A stretch of DNA of 64,000 nucleotides. Origin: Leishmania donovani. Lineage: Eukaryota > Euglenozoa > Kinetoplastea > Trypanosomatida > Trypanosomatidae. The notes beneath the pieces were generated by a model. The model was given only the letters and a program-made list of their open reading frames with translations. It did no database searches and was not told the origin of the DNA. A program made the translations under genes and the position numbers. Location of the stretch: NCBI RefSeq assembly GCF_000227135.1, contig NC_018252.1:1-64000 (forward strand). Reading direction: 5' to 3'. Below, one piece after another: positions 8,949 to 17,817 of this stretch. The first letter of the stretch is position 1; each line of letters opens with the position of its first letter.

Positions 8949-11900
8949 TTACGTGTTTCCAAATTTCACCCTGTCGAAGTGGTAACTGGAAGGCTGCAGC
9001 GGGCACTGGGGAAGACAGACACCGCCGCCGCTGATTCCGCTGTCGTGCGCCCGTGCCGAGCTCCTCATCGGCGGCCGTATGCTCGCCATCGCGGAGTCAG
9101 CCGGCGCCTGAAGATGCATGAGAGACAAGACAGACGCCTGTCTGGCGCGCTGCTCTGCGCGCATCTGGCGCCTCTCCTGCTCCAGCCTGTCGCGCCACCT
9201 GTTGTAGAGCACACCGACATACGACACAAAGCCCTCGCCATGGACAACGCGGCTGCGGAGAAGGTTTCGGGTGCGAATATTATTAGCGACGCGGTTCAAG
9301 AGCAGACGCACGTCGCGCTTGCACTGCTGACGCGCCTTCTCACGTAGCTGCCGAACCGCAGCGCGGAGGGCCGCGTCCATGCCAGAGCCGCTGGTCACCC
9401 GCGTGGCGGTCGAGATGATGGGCACAATGTACTGACGCACAAAATCATCGAAGCTGCTGCCGCAGATGTACGCCGTTGCCTGCTTCACGTGCTCCCTCAC
9501 ACGCTCCTGCGCCTGCCGCTGGGCGGCACCGAAGTCATACCGCAAGACCGTCGGCCGAAGTGATTCGATGTCCGCAGGAGGGGCGTGCCACCACCAAGAC
9601 GTGGGCGACAAATTTGCTGTTGCGCGGAAACCTCCCATCCGCATTCTTGGCTCGTGGGAGGTCTCGTGGTGGTCGGCACCGGGCAATTCGACGCCGAGAA
9701 GGTTGCGAGCCACCCAGTACCAATCCAGGGGCTGCGACGGCAGCGGCTGCAAGGCGCTACCAAGCGTGCGGCGTCCGTCATGCACCACCTCCTGGCGCAA
9801 ACGCATCCCGTCGGCGTCGTCCCCTTCTCGCGTTTCCTCGACATAGCCACGATGGCCGCCGCTGCGGTTTGCGACAGATGCATTCCAGCGGTTGGCGGTG
9901 CCGAAGGTGCCTTTTGGCCATGGCTGGCATGGCTGCAGAATGTCCTCGTCGAAAAACTGATGTCCACGGCGGCCAGCGCCGTCCTCTTTCTCCCCCGTCA
10001 GCCAAGGTCGTCGTGGCGGCGTCGAGCCGGCAGCCTGGGGGGTGGCACCAGCACTGTACTCTTGACCGTCACCGCCACACATCGCGTGTGACTGCGGCGT
10101 CTCTCGAATCATCTCTAGTGCCGCCAAGCGCAACTCGTGGGCAAGCCACTCCTCGTCTGTCGCCTTCTCAGGGAGGGGCTTAGGCGTGGCTGCATAGAAA
10201 TCGCGGAGTTTTGCACCACAGTCCTGCTCTAGCAAGTGTACCGCTCGCGCAATGGCGGCCTCCTCTAGCGCCTGCTGCGCCGTAGCCTTCACGGTCCACA
10301 TCGCCTCCGCCTCGGGCGTGTGCCGGACATGCAGCTGCTGCTGCGCAAATAGCATGCTCAACAGACCAAGCGCCTCCTGCACCTCGTTCCTAAACGCTGC
10401 CGCCTCGAGAGCGAGTTGCTGCACTTGTTGACGCAGCCAGTCAACATGTAGGGCGAGGCCTTCCGCTCGCGCGCCACGGCGTTGTACTCCGGCCTTTTCG
10501 GGCCCAGTCCCCGCTCCACGGGTAGCGGTACCGCCAGCAGCTTGGCCACCCTTTCGCGTGATGGGCGAAACAGGCGCGACGACAGCATCCGCACAAGACG
10601 CCGACGGCTGCAGCACGTCCAGCGCCACAGTCGTGTTGTCAGTCGCGTTGCGGGCATGCCCGGTAGATATCGACGGCGCAGACGGATTCCTCCATGCCAC
10701 TGACGTTCGCGCGTGGAGTGCCGGTGACGTTGAGCGCAACGGACGACTCGGCGACGCAGAAAGCCCAGTCTCACCGCCGCCGTCGCGTGCACTACCCATA
10801 GGGCAGCCGTCCACCTCGCCACCGTCCCCATCGCCCTGCCGGGTGGACGGGCGACTCTCTTGCACGAGATGACGCAGCCGGACCGGTGCGGAGGAGCTAC
10901 TGGAGGATGGCCCGAGAGACAAGACCTCAGCGCGTGCCTTGCTCACGATGGGAAGCGCTGGAGTGAGGGGTTCGTGCTCGCCCGTGAGGGACACGCTTTG
11001 GGCCTGCTTACGCTGAGGTGCGTCATCACGCTTAGTGGCCTCTGCGCCCTGGACAGCAGAGTGGAGCTGGGCGGCCACCATGGATGCAACGCGCTCGCGC
11101 TCCCCTTGCAGCTGCTGCCGAAACCACTGCACATGCAGCAGCTCGCGCCGCAGCGCATTCGCACGGGAGAGCTCGGCGCATTGGAGCACGGCGCTTTTCA
11201 GGTGCGTCAATGCCGCGGAGGTGGAGGGAGCTGGCACTGATGCAGTGGTTCCAGCGGCACGACCGCCTCCAGGCCCGCGGACTATGTCACTCTTTCTCGA
11301 CAGCGACGTCGGCGCCGATGCTGGTGGGTCGGGATTGTGTGACGCAACTGGAGCCGTGGTGGCGGCAGTCGTCGACGCAGTCTTTTTGTGGCGCGACGCG
11401 CGCGTCGCCGACCGCGACTTGAGGCTCTTCTTTTGCTCCTGCAGGGGCTCCAGTTGCTGTTCTGGGCTAGGGGCAACGTGCTGCAAAGAGGTCGCTGTCG
11501 TTCTTGTTGGGACCGCCGTTGTAGTGCTCACCAGCGTTACCGTTGAGGTGCGCTGCTGAGCTGCAGCTGAGGGGGAGGCGAAGCTCGGAAGTGCCGGGGC
11601 CGCAACCACGGACAAGGTTTTCAGACATGGGCGCGTTTCGGCGATGTTTTCGTACCTTGCGTAGGACACAATAACGTCGTTGTCCCTGGGCAGTTCCTCG
11701 TGCGCCCCTCCAAAGCTGCCAGTCACCCGAGCCATGCGCTGAGCCAGCTGTGCGTCTCGGTCGAGCATCTCCATAGCGCAGCTGACTTCTGCCTCCAAGC
11801 GTCGCTTCCACAGCTCGACTTCGGACTTTGCGTCGACAATAGCCCCTGAAAGAGGGATGTTTTCTCGCAGCAGTTTGCGCCGGTAGGAGTCGTCTTCAAT

Positions 11901-12782
11901 GCACTGGTCAAGGCTCTCCTCCGGCACACCGGCTGGCTGTGTTTCGTCCCGTTCGTGGGGAGACTCACAGGGAGTAGCTGCCTCCTCTTCGTGGAACGCT
12001 TTCTGCGTGAAAGCAGCGCCCGCAGCGCTTTCCTGGGCATTTAGCCGCCGTCGCAGCTGAGAGTTCTCCTGCTCCAACGCCTTGTTCGCCTCAATGAGGA
12101 AACCGAAGTCTTTTTTCAGCACCGACGGCTCGTTCTCGCTGCGGAAGCCGCGGAGTTCGGCGCACTCTCGTTCGAGGTAGCGCAGCTGCAGTTTCGATGT
12201 ACTGTTCTGGCTGTTCAGCTTTCGAATCTCGCTGTCCTTGAGGCGCAGCAGCTTCAGCACACCAGCGAGCTCCTTCTGCACAGCGTCGAGGTCGAAGGTA
12301 AGGCACTGTATTGTGGTTGTTTTCTCCTGCAGTACCTGACAGAGATTGCCAAGGCGGCTCTGCATTGCGCCCATTTCCTTCTTTTCCTGTGCCGTGTGTC
12401 GCGGTTTGCCGTACGCGTAGCGTTTCACGACCGCCTCTACCCTCTCCCAGGTATCCCAGTCGCCGAGCGCACCGTCAGCTGCATCGACGTTGGCGAAGAG
12501 CACATCATATATGTCCTGCCGGTTGCTTTCATACATGGTGAAGTCCATCTGCCGCTTGCGACTGTCGATTTCCTCACGCTGCCTCTGCAACTCGGCATAA
12601 TCGGTGTATACCTGGTTCAGAAAGGCCTCTCGCTGCTCGGCGCTGCTGCGTTGCGGCGTCATCAGCAACGGCAGCGTCGCAGCCGCCACTACCGCCTCGA
12701 CGCGGGCCAGGCCCTGTCGTCCTGCCGCTTGCGAAGACGCGGAGACCTCCATGTCCTTTCCTTTTCCGTATTCACAGGGCAA
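8949..12782 (-). CDS. Large coiled-coil protein of unknown function
   Basis: 1277 aa, not recognised. The N-terminal third is charged and helical with coiled-coil heptads: about residues 60-75 (YTDYAELQRQREEIDSRKRQ), 130-250 (KEMGAMQSRLGNLCQVLQEK, LKLLRLKDSEIRKLNSQ, EANKALEQENSQLRRRLNAQ) and a further segment near 790-840. These alternate with long Ala/Ser/Thr/Pro-rich low-complexity stretches. The C-terminal ~250 residues are more ordered, with WYWVARNLLGVELPG and a basic helix RDRLEQERRQMRAEQRARQA. No membrane segment or enzyme motif is evident. A cytoskeletal, flagellar or basal-body role is common for such kinetoplastid proteins but is only a guess. Met11 is an alternative start (12752). 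Confidence 0.85.
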   Translation of the reverse strand: MPCEYGKGKDMEVSASSQAAGRQGLARVEAVVAAATLPLLMTPQRSSAEQREAFLNQVYTDYAELQRQREEIDSRKRQMDFTMYESNRQDIYDVLFANVDAADGALGDWDTWERVEAVVKRYAYGKPRHTAQEKKEMGAMQSRLGNLCQVLQEKTTTIQCLTFDLDAVQKELAGVLKLLRLKDSEIRKLNSQNSTSKLQLRYLERECAELRGFRSENEPSVLKKDFGFLIEANKALEQENSQLRRRLNAQESAAGAAFTQKAFHEEEAATPCESPHERDETQPAGVPEESLDQCIEDDSYRRKLLRENIPLSGAIVDAKSEVELWKRRLEAEVSCAMEMLDRDAQLAQRMARVTGSFGGAHEELPRDNDVIVSYARYENIAETRPCLKTLSVVAAPALPSFASPSAAAQQRTSTVTLVSTTTAVPTRTTATSLQHVAPSPEQQLEPLQEQKKSLKSRSATRASRHKKTASTTAATTAPVASHNPDPPASAPTSLSRKSDIVRGPGGGRAAGTTASVPAPSTSAALTHLKSAVLQCAELSRANALRRELLHVQWFRQQLQGERERVASMVAAQLHSAVQGAEATKRDDAPQRKQAQSVSLTGEHEPLTPALPIVSKARAEVLSLGPSSSSSSAPVRLRHLVQESRPSTRQGDGDGGEVDGCPMGSARDGGGETGLSASPSRPLRSTSPALHARTSVAWRNPSAPSISTGHARNATDNTTVALDVLQPSASCADAVVAPVSPITRKGGQAAGGTATRGAGTGPEKAGVQRRGARAEGLALHVDWLRQQVQQLALEAAAFRNEVQEALGLLSMLFAQQQLHVRHTPEAEAMWTVKATAQQALEEAAIARAVHLLEQDCGAKLRDFYAATPKPLPEKATDEEWLAHELRLAALEMIRETPQSHAMCGGDGQEYSAGATPQAAGSTPPRRPWLTGEKEDGAGRRGHQFFDEDILQPCQPWPKGTFGTANRWNASVANRSGGHRGYVEETREGDDADGMRLRQEVVHDGRRTLGSALQPLPSQPLDWYWVARNLLGVELPGADHHETSHEPRMRMGGFRATANLSPTSWWWHAPPADIESLRPTVLRYDFGAAQRQAQERVREHVKQATAYICGSSFDDFVRQYIVPIISTATRVTSGSGMDAALRAAVRQLREKARQQCKRDVRLLLNRVANNIRTRNLLRSRVVHGEGFVSYVGVLYNRWRDRLEQERRQMRAEQRARQASVLSLMHLQAPADSAMASIRPPMRSSARAHDSGISGGGVCLPQCPLQPSSYHFDRVKFGNT

Positions 12783-13453
12783 TGCTGAACCTTTCAGGTC
12801 AGCTTGAGATGAAGAAGGCGTGCGTCAACGCTGGTCTCGAAGCGTGGGAAGCTCAGCAGAGGGATGAAAGGGAGGGAAGCGGTGGAACGGCAGAAGAAAA
12901 AGTGTCGGTGATGCAGAGACGGAGAGGGGGGGAGATGAGCGGGGACGTCGACGCCGCTGCAGAGGTTTCTTTCCTCCATCCCTCCCCCCACCACCACCCT
13001 GCCTTGCCATTTGCAAAGCAGAGCTGACAAAACCGAGAAAGAGGGGGGCTGCGGAGACTTCCAAGAGCACTGGCGCCACCACTCGGAGCCGGAAAATGCC
13101 GACGCCTCAAACTGCCTGTTCACAGGAAGTGGCCGCAAGCCCATCATGGGGTGATGAGGAACGAATGTAGAGGAGCGGACAGGGTGTGGTGGCCAGACGG
13201 ACAAACACCTGCACCGCAGGTTGTGAAAGCGCTAGGCTCGAGCTTGCCCCTTACGTTCACAAACACCCAAACAGTGCGAGAGCATCTAAACATCTATGCA
13301 GTCCAGAGCAGAGAGAGGGGGCACCTAAAACAAGAAGGAATCAACAGGAAGAGACGCCCAGAGAGAAGCACACACATAAAAAAAGCGAGAGCCGAGCAGG
13401 TGCACTCACTGAACGGCACCGAAGTTTTGCAGACTAAAAGTGGGCAGCTGCAC
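12783..13453. other. Intergenic spacer
   Basis: Purine-rich + strand (about 12860-12940) supplies splice signals for the gene at 8949-12782. The remainder is presumed 3' UTR of the CEP44-like gene. No gene seen. Confidence 0.6.
12852..12853 (-). promoter_or_regulatory. Predicted spliced-leader acceptor for the 1277-aa coiled-coil gene
   Basis: The minus-strand pyrimidine tract opposite about 12857-12900 is followed by the first AG at 12853-12852. The resulting 5' UTR to the ATG at 12782 is about 69 nt. Confidence 0.5.
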
Positions 13454-14011
13454 TCAGGAGCGCTGCAGGGAGTTGAGTGCACGCCTGCGTTTGTCTACCA
13501 GTGCCGCCGCGAAGGGCTGTGCAGGTAAAGCGGCGGCCGGCTTGCAGGCAGACATCGGGGACCGAGATGCTATAGGAACGCGTGCAGGGGGTCTCTCGGT
13601 CGAGGGCTGCGGCGTGAGGGAGCGTAGAAGACGCAAAAGCGAATGGCACATCGCCACCTTTGCTGAGGCATATTTGCAACGACCAAATTGAGCACCCGAA
13701 ATGCCATGTACCTCACCGGTCTCCGCAGCCAGCAATCGCACCGTTGCGGCACCAACATTTTCGTCGCTGTGTTCCAGGATGAACCAGTCGTGTTTGCGAA
13801 TCAGTGCCGCCGTGGCGGCGGGAAAGCGGTGGTAAAGAAACTGCAGAAAGAGCGAGTAGGTGTGGGGATTGCCAGTCATGACATCGCCCTCGCTCACCGA
13901 GTCCCAGTCGCGAAATCCGAGCTTTGACAGCTTGGCGTGCAAGAGAGAAAAGTTGGACGCAAGCTCCATGAGTAGCGAGGGGGTCGAGGGATCAGTCACC
14001 CCAGTGACCAC
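13454..14011 (-). CDS. CEP44-like protein (centriole-associated domain)
   Basis: 185 aa. Residues about 20-132 resemble the conserved N-terminal domain of centrosomal protein CEP44. That domain is a compact all-helical module of about 120 residues, with a 'x-L-x-[FY]-...-GD...' opening, a central 'PYS/TYS...L..' segment and a closing 'F...gfae.K...i..il..v'. Here the corresponding pieces are LSKLGFRDWDSVSEGD (28-43), HTYSLFLQFLYHRFP (50-64), a DWFI...NVGAATVRLLAAE helix, and GAQFGRCKYASAKVAMCHSL. In animals CEP44 sits in the centriole lumen and supports centriole-to-centrosome conversion, so a basal-body role is an inference. The last ~50 residues are Ala/Pro/Ser-rich. Met15 is an alternative start. 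A predicted splice acceptor lies ~34 nt upstream of Met1. Confidence 0.7.
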   Translation of the reverse strand: MVTGVTDPSTPSLLMELASNFSLLHAKLSKLGFRDWDSVSEGDVMTGNPHTYSLFLQFLYHRFPAATAALIRKHDWFILEHSDENVGAATVRLLAAETGEVHGISGAQFGRCKYASAKVAMCHSLLRLLRSLTPQPSTERPPARVPIASRSPMSACKPAAALPAQPFAAALVDKRRRALNSLQRS

Positions 14012-14581
14012 CAGAGAGAGTGATTTCTATTTTTTTCGTTGCTGCTTTCAAGGCGCAGTGGCCAGAAAAAAAAAGAGGAGACGTGTGGAGAAGAGCACAG
14101 TAGGTTGTTGCCGGGGGGGGGGAGAGACAGGAGGGGGCCTGATGAAGGCGAGCCGGCGGTTGCTGCATAGACACGTCGAATCAAATACTGCGCATCACGC
14201 GAAAACATACGTGCGCACCTCGGCATAGCGTCAGATCAAACGGTGGCAAGCCACGCACGCAAGAGAATCTGCGCGCCGCCAAGAGGCTGGCGGCCTTGAC
14301 AGCACCCGAAAAAATCAGCGGCGCCAAAGAGTACAGCCGGGCAGGAGTCCCGCGAAGGGTTAGAGCACAGGGAGTCAGGAAGTGCGGAGTCGCACCGCGG
14401 CTATGTTTGCGTGTTCTGTACGTGACACAACTGCTCCGATGTCGGGACGCACCAAGAAGCACAAAGCAAGTGAATTTTTTTTCCTGAATCTAGAGGAAAC
14501 ACCGACGGTGATGTGCGCTAGACCAAGAGGTACGATCTCGTTCCGTCCCCACCCCCCGACCCTAGCGTGACACCCGTCGCC
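14012..14581. other. Intergenic spacer
   Basis: Contains the splice signals of the CEP44-like gene, a T run near 14029-14036 and a G run near 14111-14120. The rest is presumed 3' UTR of SFT2. No gene seen. Confidence 0.6.
14045..14046 (-). promoter_or_regulatory. Predicted spliced-leader acceptor for the CEP44-like gene
   Basis: The pyrimidine tract opposite 14064-14098 (including a T10-type run on the minus strand) is followed by the first AG at 14046-14045. It leaves a very short 5' UTR of about 33 nt, supporting the start at 14011. Confidence 0.5.
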
Positions 14582-15040
14582 TTAACGGCGCAGAACGATG
14601 TTCACAAGTGTCTCGCGGCCGTAGGGGACGTACGACAGGGAATACCACACCAAGGCGGAGTACTGCAGGACACCGCACAGGAAGCACAGCAAGACTGACT
14701 TGAAGATGACAGCTACAAAGAAAGCGAAAAACATAGAGCCGATGTAGAGCACCGTGGCATTGAAGCGGTACTCGTCGAACATGTACGCAAGCTGCGCTGA
14801 GGGACCCATGAGGATGACGGTGCTCAGCATAGAGAGAAAGCTACCAAGGGAGGACAGCATGCTGTACTTCCAGTAGGACCCCATACCGAGAGCAAACCAG
14901 CTCATCAGCGTCGAAAAAAGCGCTAGCGACATGAGGACGCAGAAGCCTTGAATTCGCTGCGTCCAGGTGAGATCCTTGAAGAACTGGTCATTGTCATTTA
15001 ACGGCGCAGTCGCTGCCTCGTTGATTTCCACAGCAGACAT
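14582..15040 (-). CDS. SFT2: SFT2-like vesicle transport protein (Got1/Sft2 family)
   Basis: 152 aa tetraspanning membrane protein of the Golgi. In yeast, Sft2 acts redundantly with Got1 in retrograde fusion of endosome-derived vesicles with the late Golgi. Family landmarks are plain: LTWTQRIQGF just before the first membrane helix, four hydrophobic segments, the loop GPSAQLAYMFDEYRFNAT between helices 2 and 3, and the diagnostic C-terminal LVWYSLSYVPYGRE. The N-terminal ~30 residues are cytosolic and acidic. The frame is open to 15187, but the segment upstream of 15040 is not family-like, and a predicted splice acceptor at 15097 would remove it. Met at 15040 gives the normal family length. 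Confidence 0.93.
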   Translation of the reverse strand: MSAVEINEAATAPLNDNDQFFKDLTWTQRIQGFCVLMSLALFSTLMSWFALGMGSYWKYSMLSSLGSFLSMLSTVILMGPSAQLAYMFDEYRFNATVLYIGSMFFAFFVAVIFKSVLLCFLCGVLQYSALVWYSLSYVPYGRETLVNIVLRR

Positions 15041-15802
15041 CACTTTTCTTTCGGTTTCGACCTGTGGGGAGTTGTTCTGTTTCTCGCAGCCTTTCCCTAG
15101 TGTGGGAATGTGGGAGAGCGGTACACGCAAAGAAAAAAAACGCGCGGGAAAGGAGTGAACGACGCAACCGGAGGAGGACAGAAGCAATGCAGCCTGAAAG
15201 TGGGAGGGCTAAGCGGACGAATACGTGTGGCGCGTAAACTCAGCACAGGCGGTTGTGGTGCGCGCAAGTCCGTGTGCCCGTCAGTAAACAAAAAAAAAAA
15301 CAAAGAGGGACAGAAAGCACGGGAGAGAAAGTGGAGAAGCGGGCAGGCAGCGAGGGGCGGGATGAGGAGGGGGGAGGGGGGCAAACGGAGGCGAAACAGA
15401 CTTTTGGCGAAGAGGGGCTGAGGCTGTCCTCTTGAGTTCTGATGGTAGCGCGTGCATGGCCGAGTCCCACCACAAGAAGCGACAGCCTTCCGCGTGTCGG
15501 CCATCGCTATTGGTTCTCTCGCTCTCTGTCGGTGTTTACACGAGCAGCAAACCTTCGTCTTGAAATGTATTGTTTTTTTTTGTTGTTGTACAAGCGCACC
15601 AACAAACCCCTCTGCCGAAAGAGCGAAGCAAAGCAGAAAGCCCGCCGCCAGCCAGACAATGCGCCGTGCGGCACGCGGCCACTACACTATGTACATGGTA
15701 GGGAGTGCACTTCTGCACTCGATGGCGGGGCTAGTGACCGCATGAACGCGTGGCGGTCGTCGCGCTCCTCTTCTGCAACGAGATCAAGTGAGGTAAGACA
15801 GC
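15041..15802. other. Intergenic spacer
   Basis: Holds SFT2 splice signals, an A run near 15289-15300, a purine-rich stretch 15300-15420 and a T run near 15570-15578. No gene seen. Confidence 0.6.
15097..15098 (-). promoter_or_regulatory. Predicted spliced-leader acceptor for SFT2
   Basis: A T-rich minus-strand tract (opposite 15129-15140) is followed by the first AG at 15098-15097, giving a 5' UTR of about 56 nt. It argues against the longer in-frame start at 15187. Confidence 0.55.
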
Positions 15803-16159
15803 TCACGGTAGCCACAGGGGAGTACGACTCACACACTGTTTGTGCTCCCATGCAACGTCAATGCACCGTTCAGGAAAGTCCTTCAGATAACCACTGTCCT
15901 CGATTACGAGCGTTAGAGGCCATTTCTGGTACTCGAGGAAGCCAGTGAAACTGCGCCCGCCCTCGACACGAGCACATTCGGTAATGGTGAGTGTGACAAA
16001 CGTGGGGGACTCCGGTGCCTCTGCTGTGGGCAGGGAGAACAGTACGTTGAACGTATCGACCTTGGTGGGATGCGGGGCAACCGTGACGTTGAACCGTATG
16101 GAGCTTGACGCGAACGCCTTCGCGATAAGCTGCAGCTTTCTTGCTGCCTGCAGCTCCAT
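15803..16159 (-). CDS. Hypothetical small protein, 118 aa
   Basis: Not recognised. The sequence from MELQAARKLQLIAKAFAS is a soluble alpha/beta-looking protein with alternating strands (IRFNVTVAPHP, TFNVLFSLPTAE, TFVTLTITEC, WPLTLVIEDSGY) and no signal peptide, membrane segment or metal-binding cluster. The frame extends upstream to 16228 with a basic, unlikely leader, and several candidate AG acceptors lie between there and 16159, so I start at the Met of MELQAARK. Composition is compatible with a genuine gene. It could belong to a small complex subunit, but nothing shows which. Confidence 0.65.
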   Translation of the reverse strand: MELQAARKLQLIAKAFASSSIRFNVTVAPHPTKVDTFNVLFSLPTAEAPESPTFVTLTITECARVEGGRSFTGFLEYQKWPLTLVIEDSGYLKDFPERCIDVAWEHKQCVSRTPLWLP

Positions 16160-16917
16160 GCTGTGAATAAGCCGCTGTTTTTTTCGGTACCGTAAACGGG
16201 ACAGTCGATGAGAGACGCCCCGACACACCTCCGAAAAAAAAAATCGACGGGCAACGCTCCGTTACTTTAAAGCGGGAAACTTGTGCGCAGCGCATTCATG
16301 TGCACGTAGACGAGAACGGAGTGGCAGAGAGAGTGATGCGGCAAGAAAACAAAAACGAGAGGAGGGTGCATCCATCGAGGAATGGTCGCGCAGTGCGGTC
16401 GCACACACTTTGGACCAAGAACCGTCTATCCTTCCAGACTTCACTGCCGGGTCTTCAAAGGTGCAGGCGCACAGCCATGATGGGTAAAACGCACGTACAT
16501 GTTCGCCATACGTGCGCAGCTTCTGCTCCACAAGTACACGCCCGTCGCAGCATTGCGCCACTGAAGAGAACAGGCGCTTCCGCACCCGTTCCTCTGCAGT
16601 GGAGGCGCGGCATTGTCCTATGAGTTGCCCTTTGGCGTTTCCAGGCACCATGGCGTACGTATAATGGCAGCTCAACTCCTTGAGCTGGCCAGTGATGGAA
16701 AGGAAGAAAGCGGACAAGGAAACACACACGCATGCACACACGCCCGAGCCCGCGTGCGCGGAACGACATGTAGCAGTTACAAAGCAGATGGTGCGAGAGA
16801 AGGAAACGGGACGGCGGCCGGTCCAAAAGGAACACAACTTGCAAGCACGCTCATGCGGGCATCTCCGTGTTGGGCGCACCGGCGCCACTCTGTTTCGAGT
16901 TGACCGGTTTTCAGATG
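16160..16917. other. Intergenic spacer
   Basis: A T10-type run on the minus strand (opposite 16234-16243) and several AGs lie just upstream of the 118-aa gene. A minus-strand frame at 16262-16651 follows a plausible pyrimidine tract, but its codon composition is poor and it was rejected. Otherwise nothing seen. Confidence 0.55.
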
Positions 16918-17817
16918 CTATTGGTGTGCCGTGGAAAGGAGAGAAGGGGAAGGACCAAGCGTCCACCCATGCTGTGGCTCCAGCCTCTGCCGCACCGCTC
17001 CGCGAGCCTTGAGTGCCCAGTCGAGACGCCGCCGATCGGCTGCCGCAAGTGTCTGGGCCACGAGGCGACCGACAGCCATAGCCTCTGGTGGGGAGGCGTG
17101 TTCTTCGTCCAGGAGCAATCCAGTAAAGAGGGCGCTCTCACTTCCAAACTCCCTGGCGGCGAGCTGCACGAGCTGTGCTAGAGTTCTGTTCCGATCAACG
17201 TAGGCGCCGTCGAGGTAGAGCGTCGAGGAGACAAAGCCGCTGGTAAGCAGTTCCTCAAAGACGTAGGCCGCTTGTGGGGCAAACGGGTGCTGTGTCTCCA
17301 CGCAGAGGCACACACCCCGTAGAAAGGGGACAAGCAGAGGACACTGCACGCCAAGCGCACGAGCACACGGCACCGGGGACCGCTCCGACTCATCGTGCCC
17401 ATGAAGGAGGCTCTGCAGCACGACAGCCAAGCGCTGCTGTCTCTCAGAGCCAAATCGCAAGCGTGCTGTCGGCTGCAGAAGCAAACTCCTCGGCGACATC
17501 AGCATGGATTCGGGGCAATCCAGCAGCTCATGCTCGCCCAGCTCCCCGGCACGGTGCAGAATAGCCGGGAAATCGAACACGCAGTAGCTGAAGACGAAGG
17601 GATCGAAGGAGGCGAGAAAGAATGTCGCTGTCTCAGCTGGGCGTGCGATGGGTGGAGGTGTTTGACCCGCGAGGAGGAGCGTTGGCACCCAATCCGTCTC
17701 CGCTTTCTGTTGCCTGCCTCTCTCTCTAGCAAAGGCTTGCATCTCAGCGGCTCGCGAAAAGCCCCCGCTCACTCTGTGCCTCTGAAGAACAACTGCGATA
17801 CCTCGCCGCATGTCCAT
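16918..17817 (-). CDS. Hypothetical protein, 299 aa
   Basis: Not recognised. From MDMRRGIAVVLQRHRV the protein has a basic N-terminus that could be a mitochondrial presequence, then mixed alpha/beta sequence. That part includes ATFFLASFDPFVFSYCVFDF, a Cys-containing hydrophobic stretch (LGVQCPLLVPFLRGVCLCVE) and a C-terminal helical part (LAQLVQLAAREFG, GRLVAQTLAAADRRRLDWAL). No catalytic motif is evident. The frame is open to 18018, but the extra 67 residues are Cys/Ser-rich and look like translated leader, so the Met at 17817 is preferred. Confidence 0.7.
   Translation of the reverse strand: MDMRRGIAVVLQRHRVSGGFSRAAEMQAFARERGRQQKAETDWVPTLLLAGQTPPPIARPAETATFFLASFDPFVFSYCVFDFPAILHRAGELGEHELLDCPESMLMSPRSLLLQPTARLRFGSERQQRLAVVLQSLLHGHDESERSPVPCARALGVQCPLLVPFLRGVCLCVETQHPFAPQAAYVFEELLTSGFVSSTLYLDGAYVDRNRTLAQLVQLAAREFGSESALFTGLLLDEEHASPPEAMAVGRLVAQTLAAADRRRLDWALKARGAVRQRLEPQHGWTLGPSPSLLSTAHQ

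Noticed and set aside
16262..16966. Minus-strand 234-aa frame, with an internal Met at about 16651 just after a pyrimidine tract and AG
   Set aside because: It has a plausible acceptor, but third-position composition is not gene-like, the C-terminus is translated purine-tract complement, and no family is recognised.
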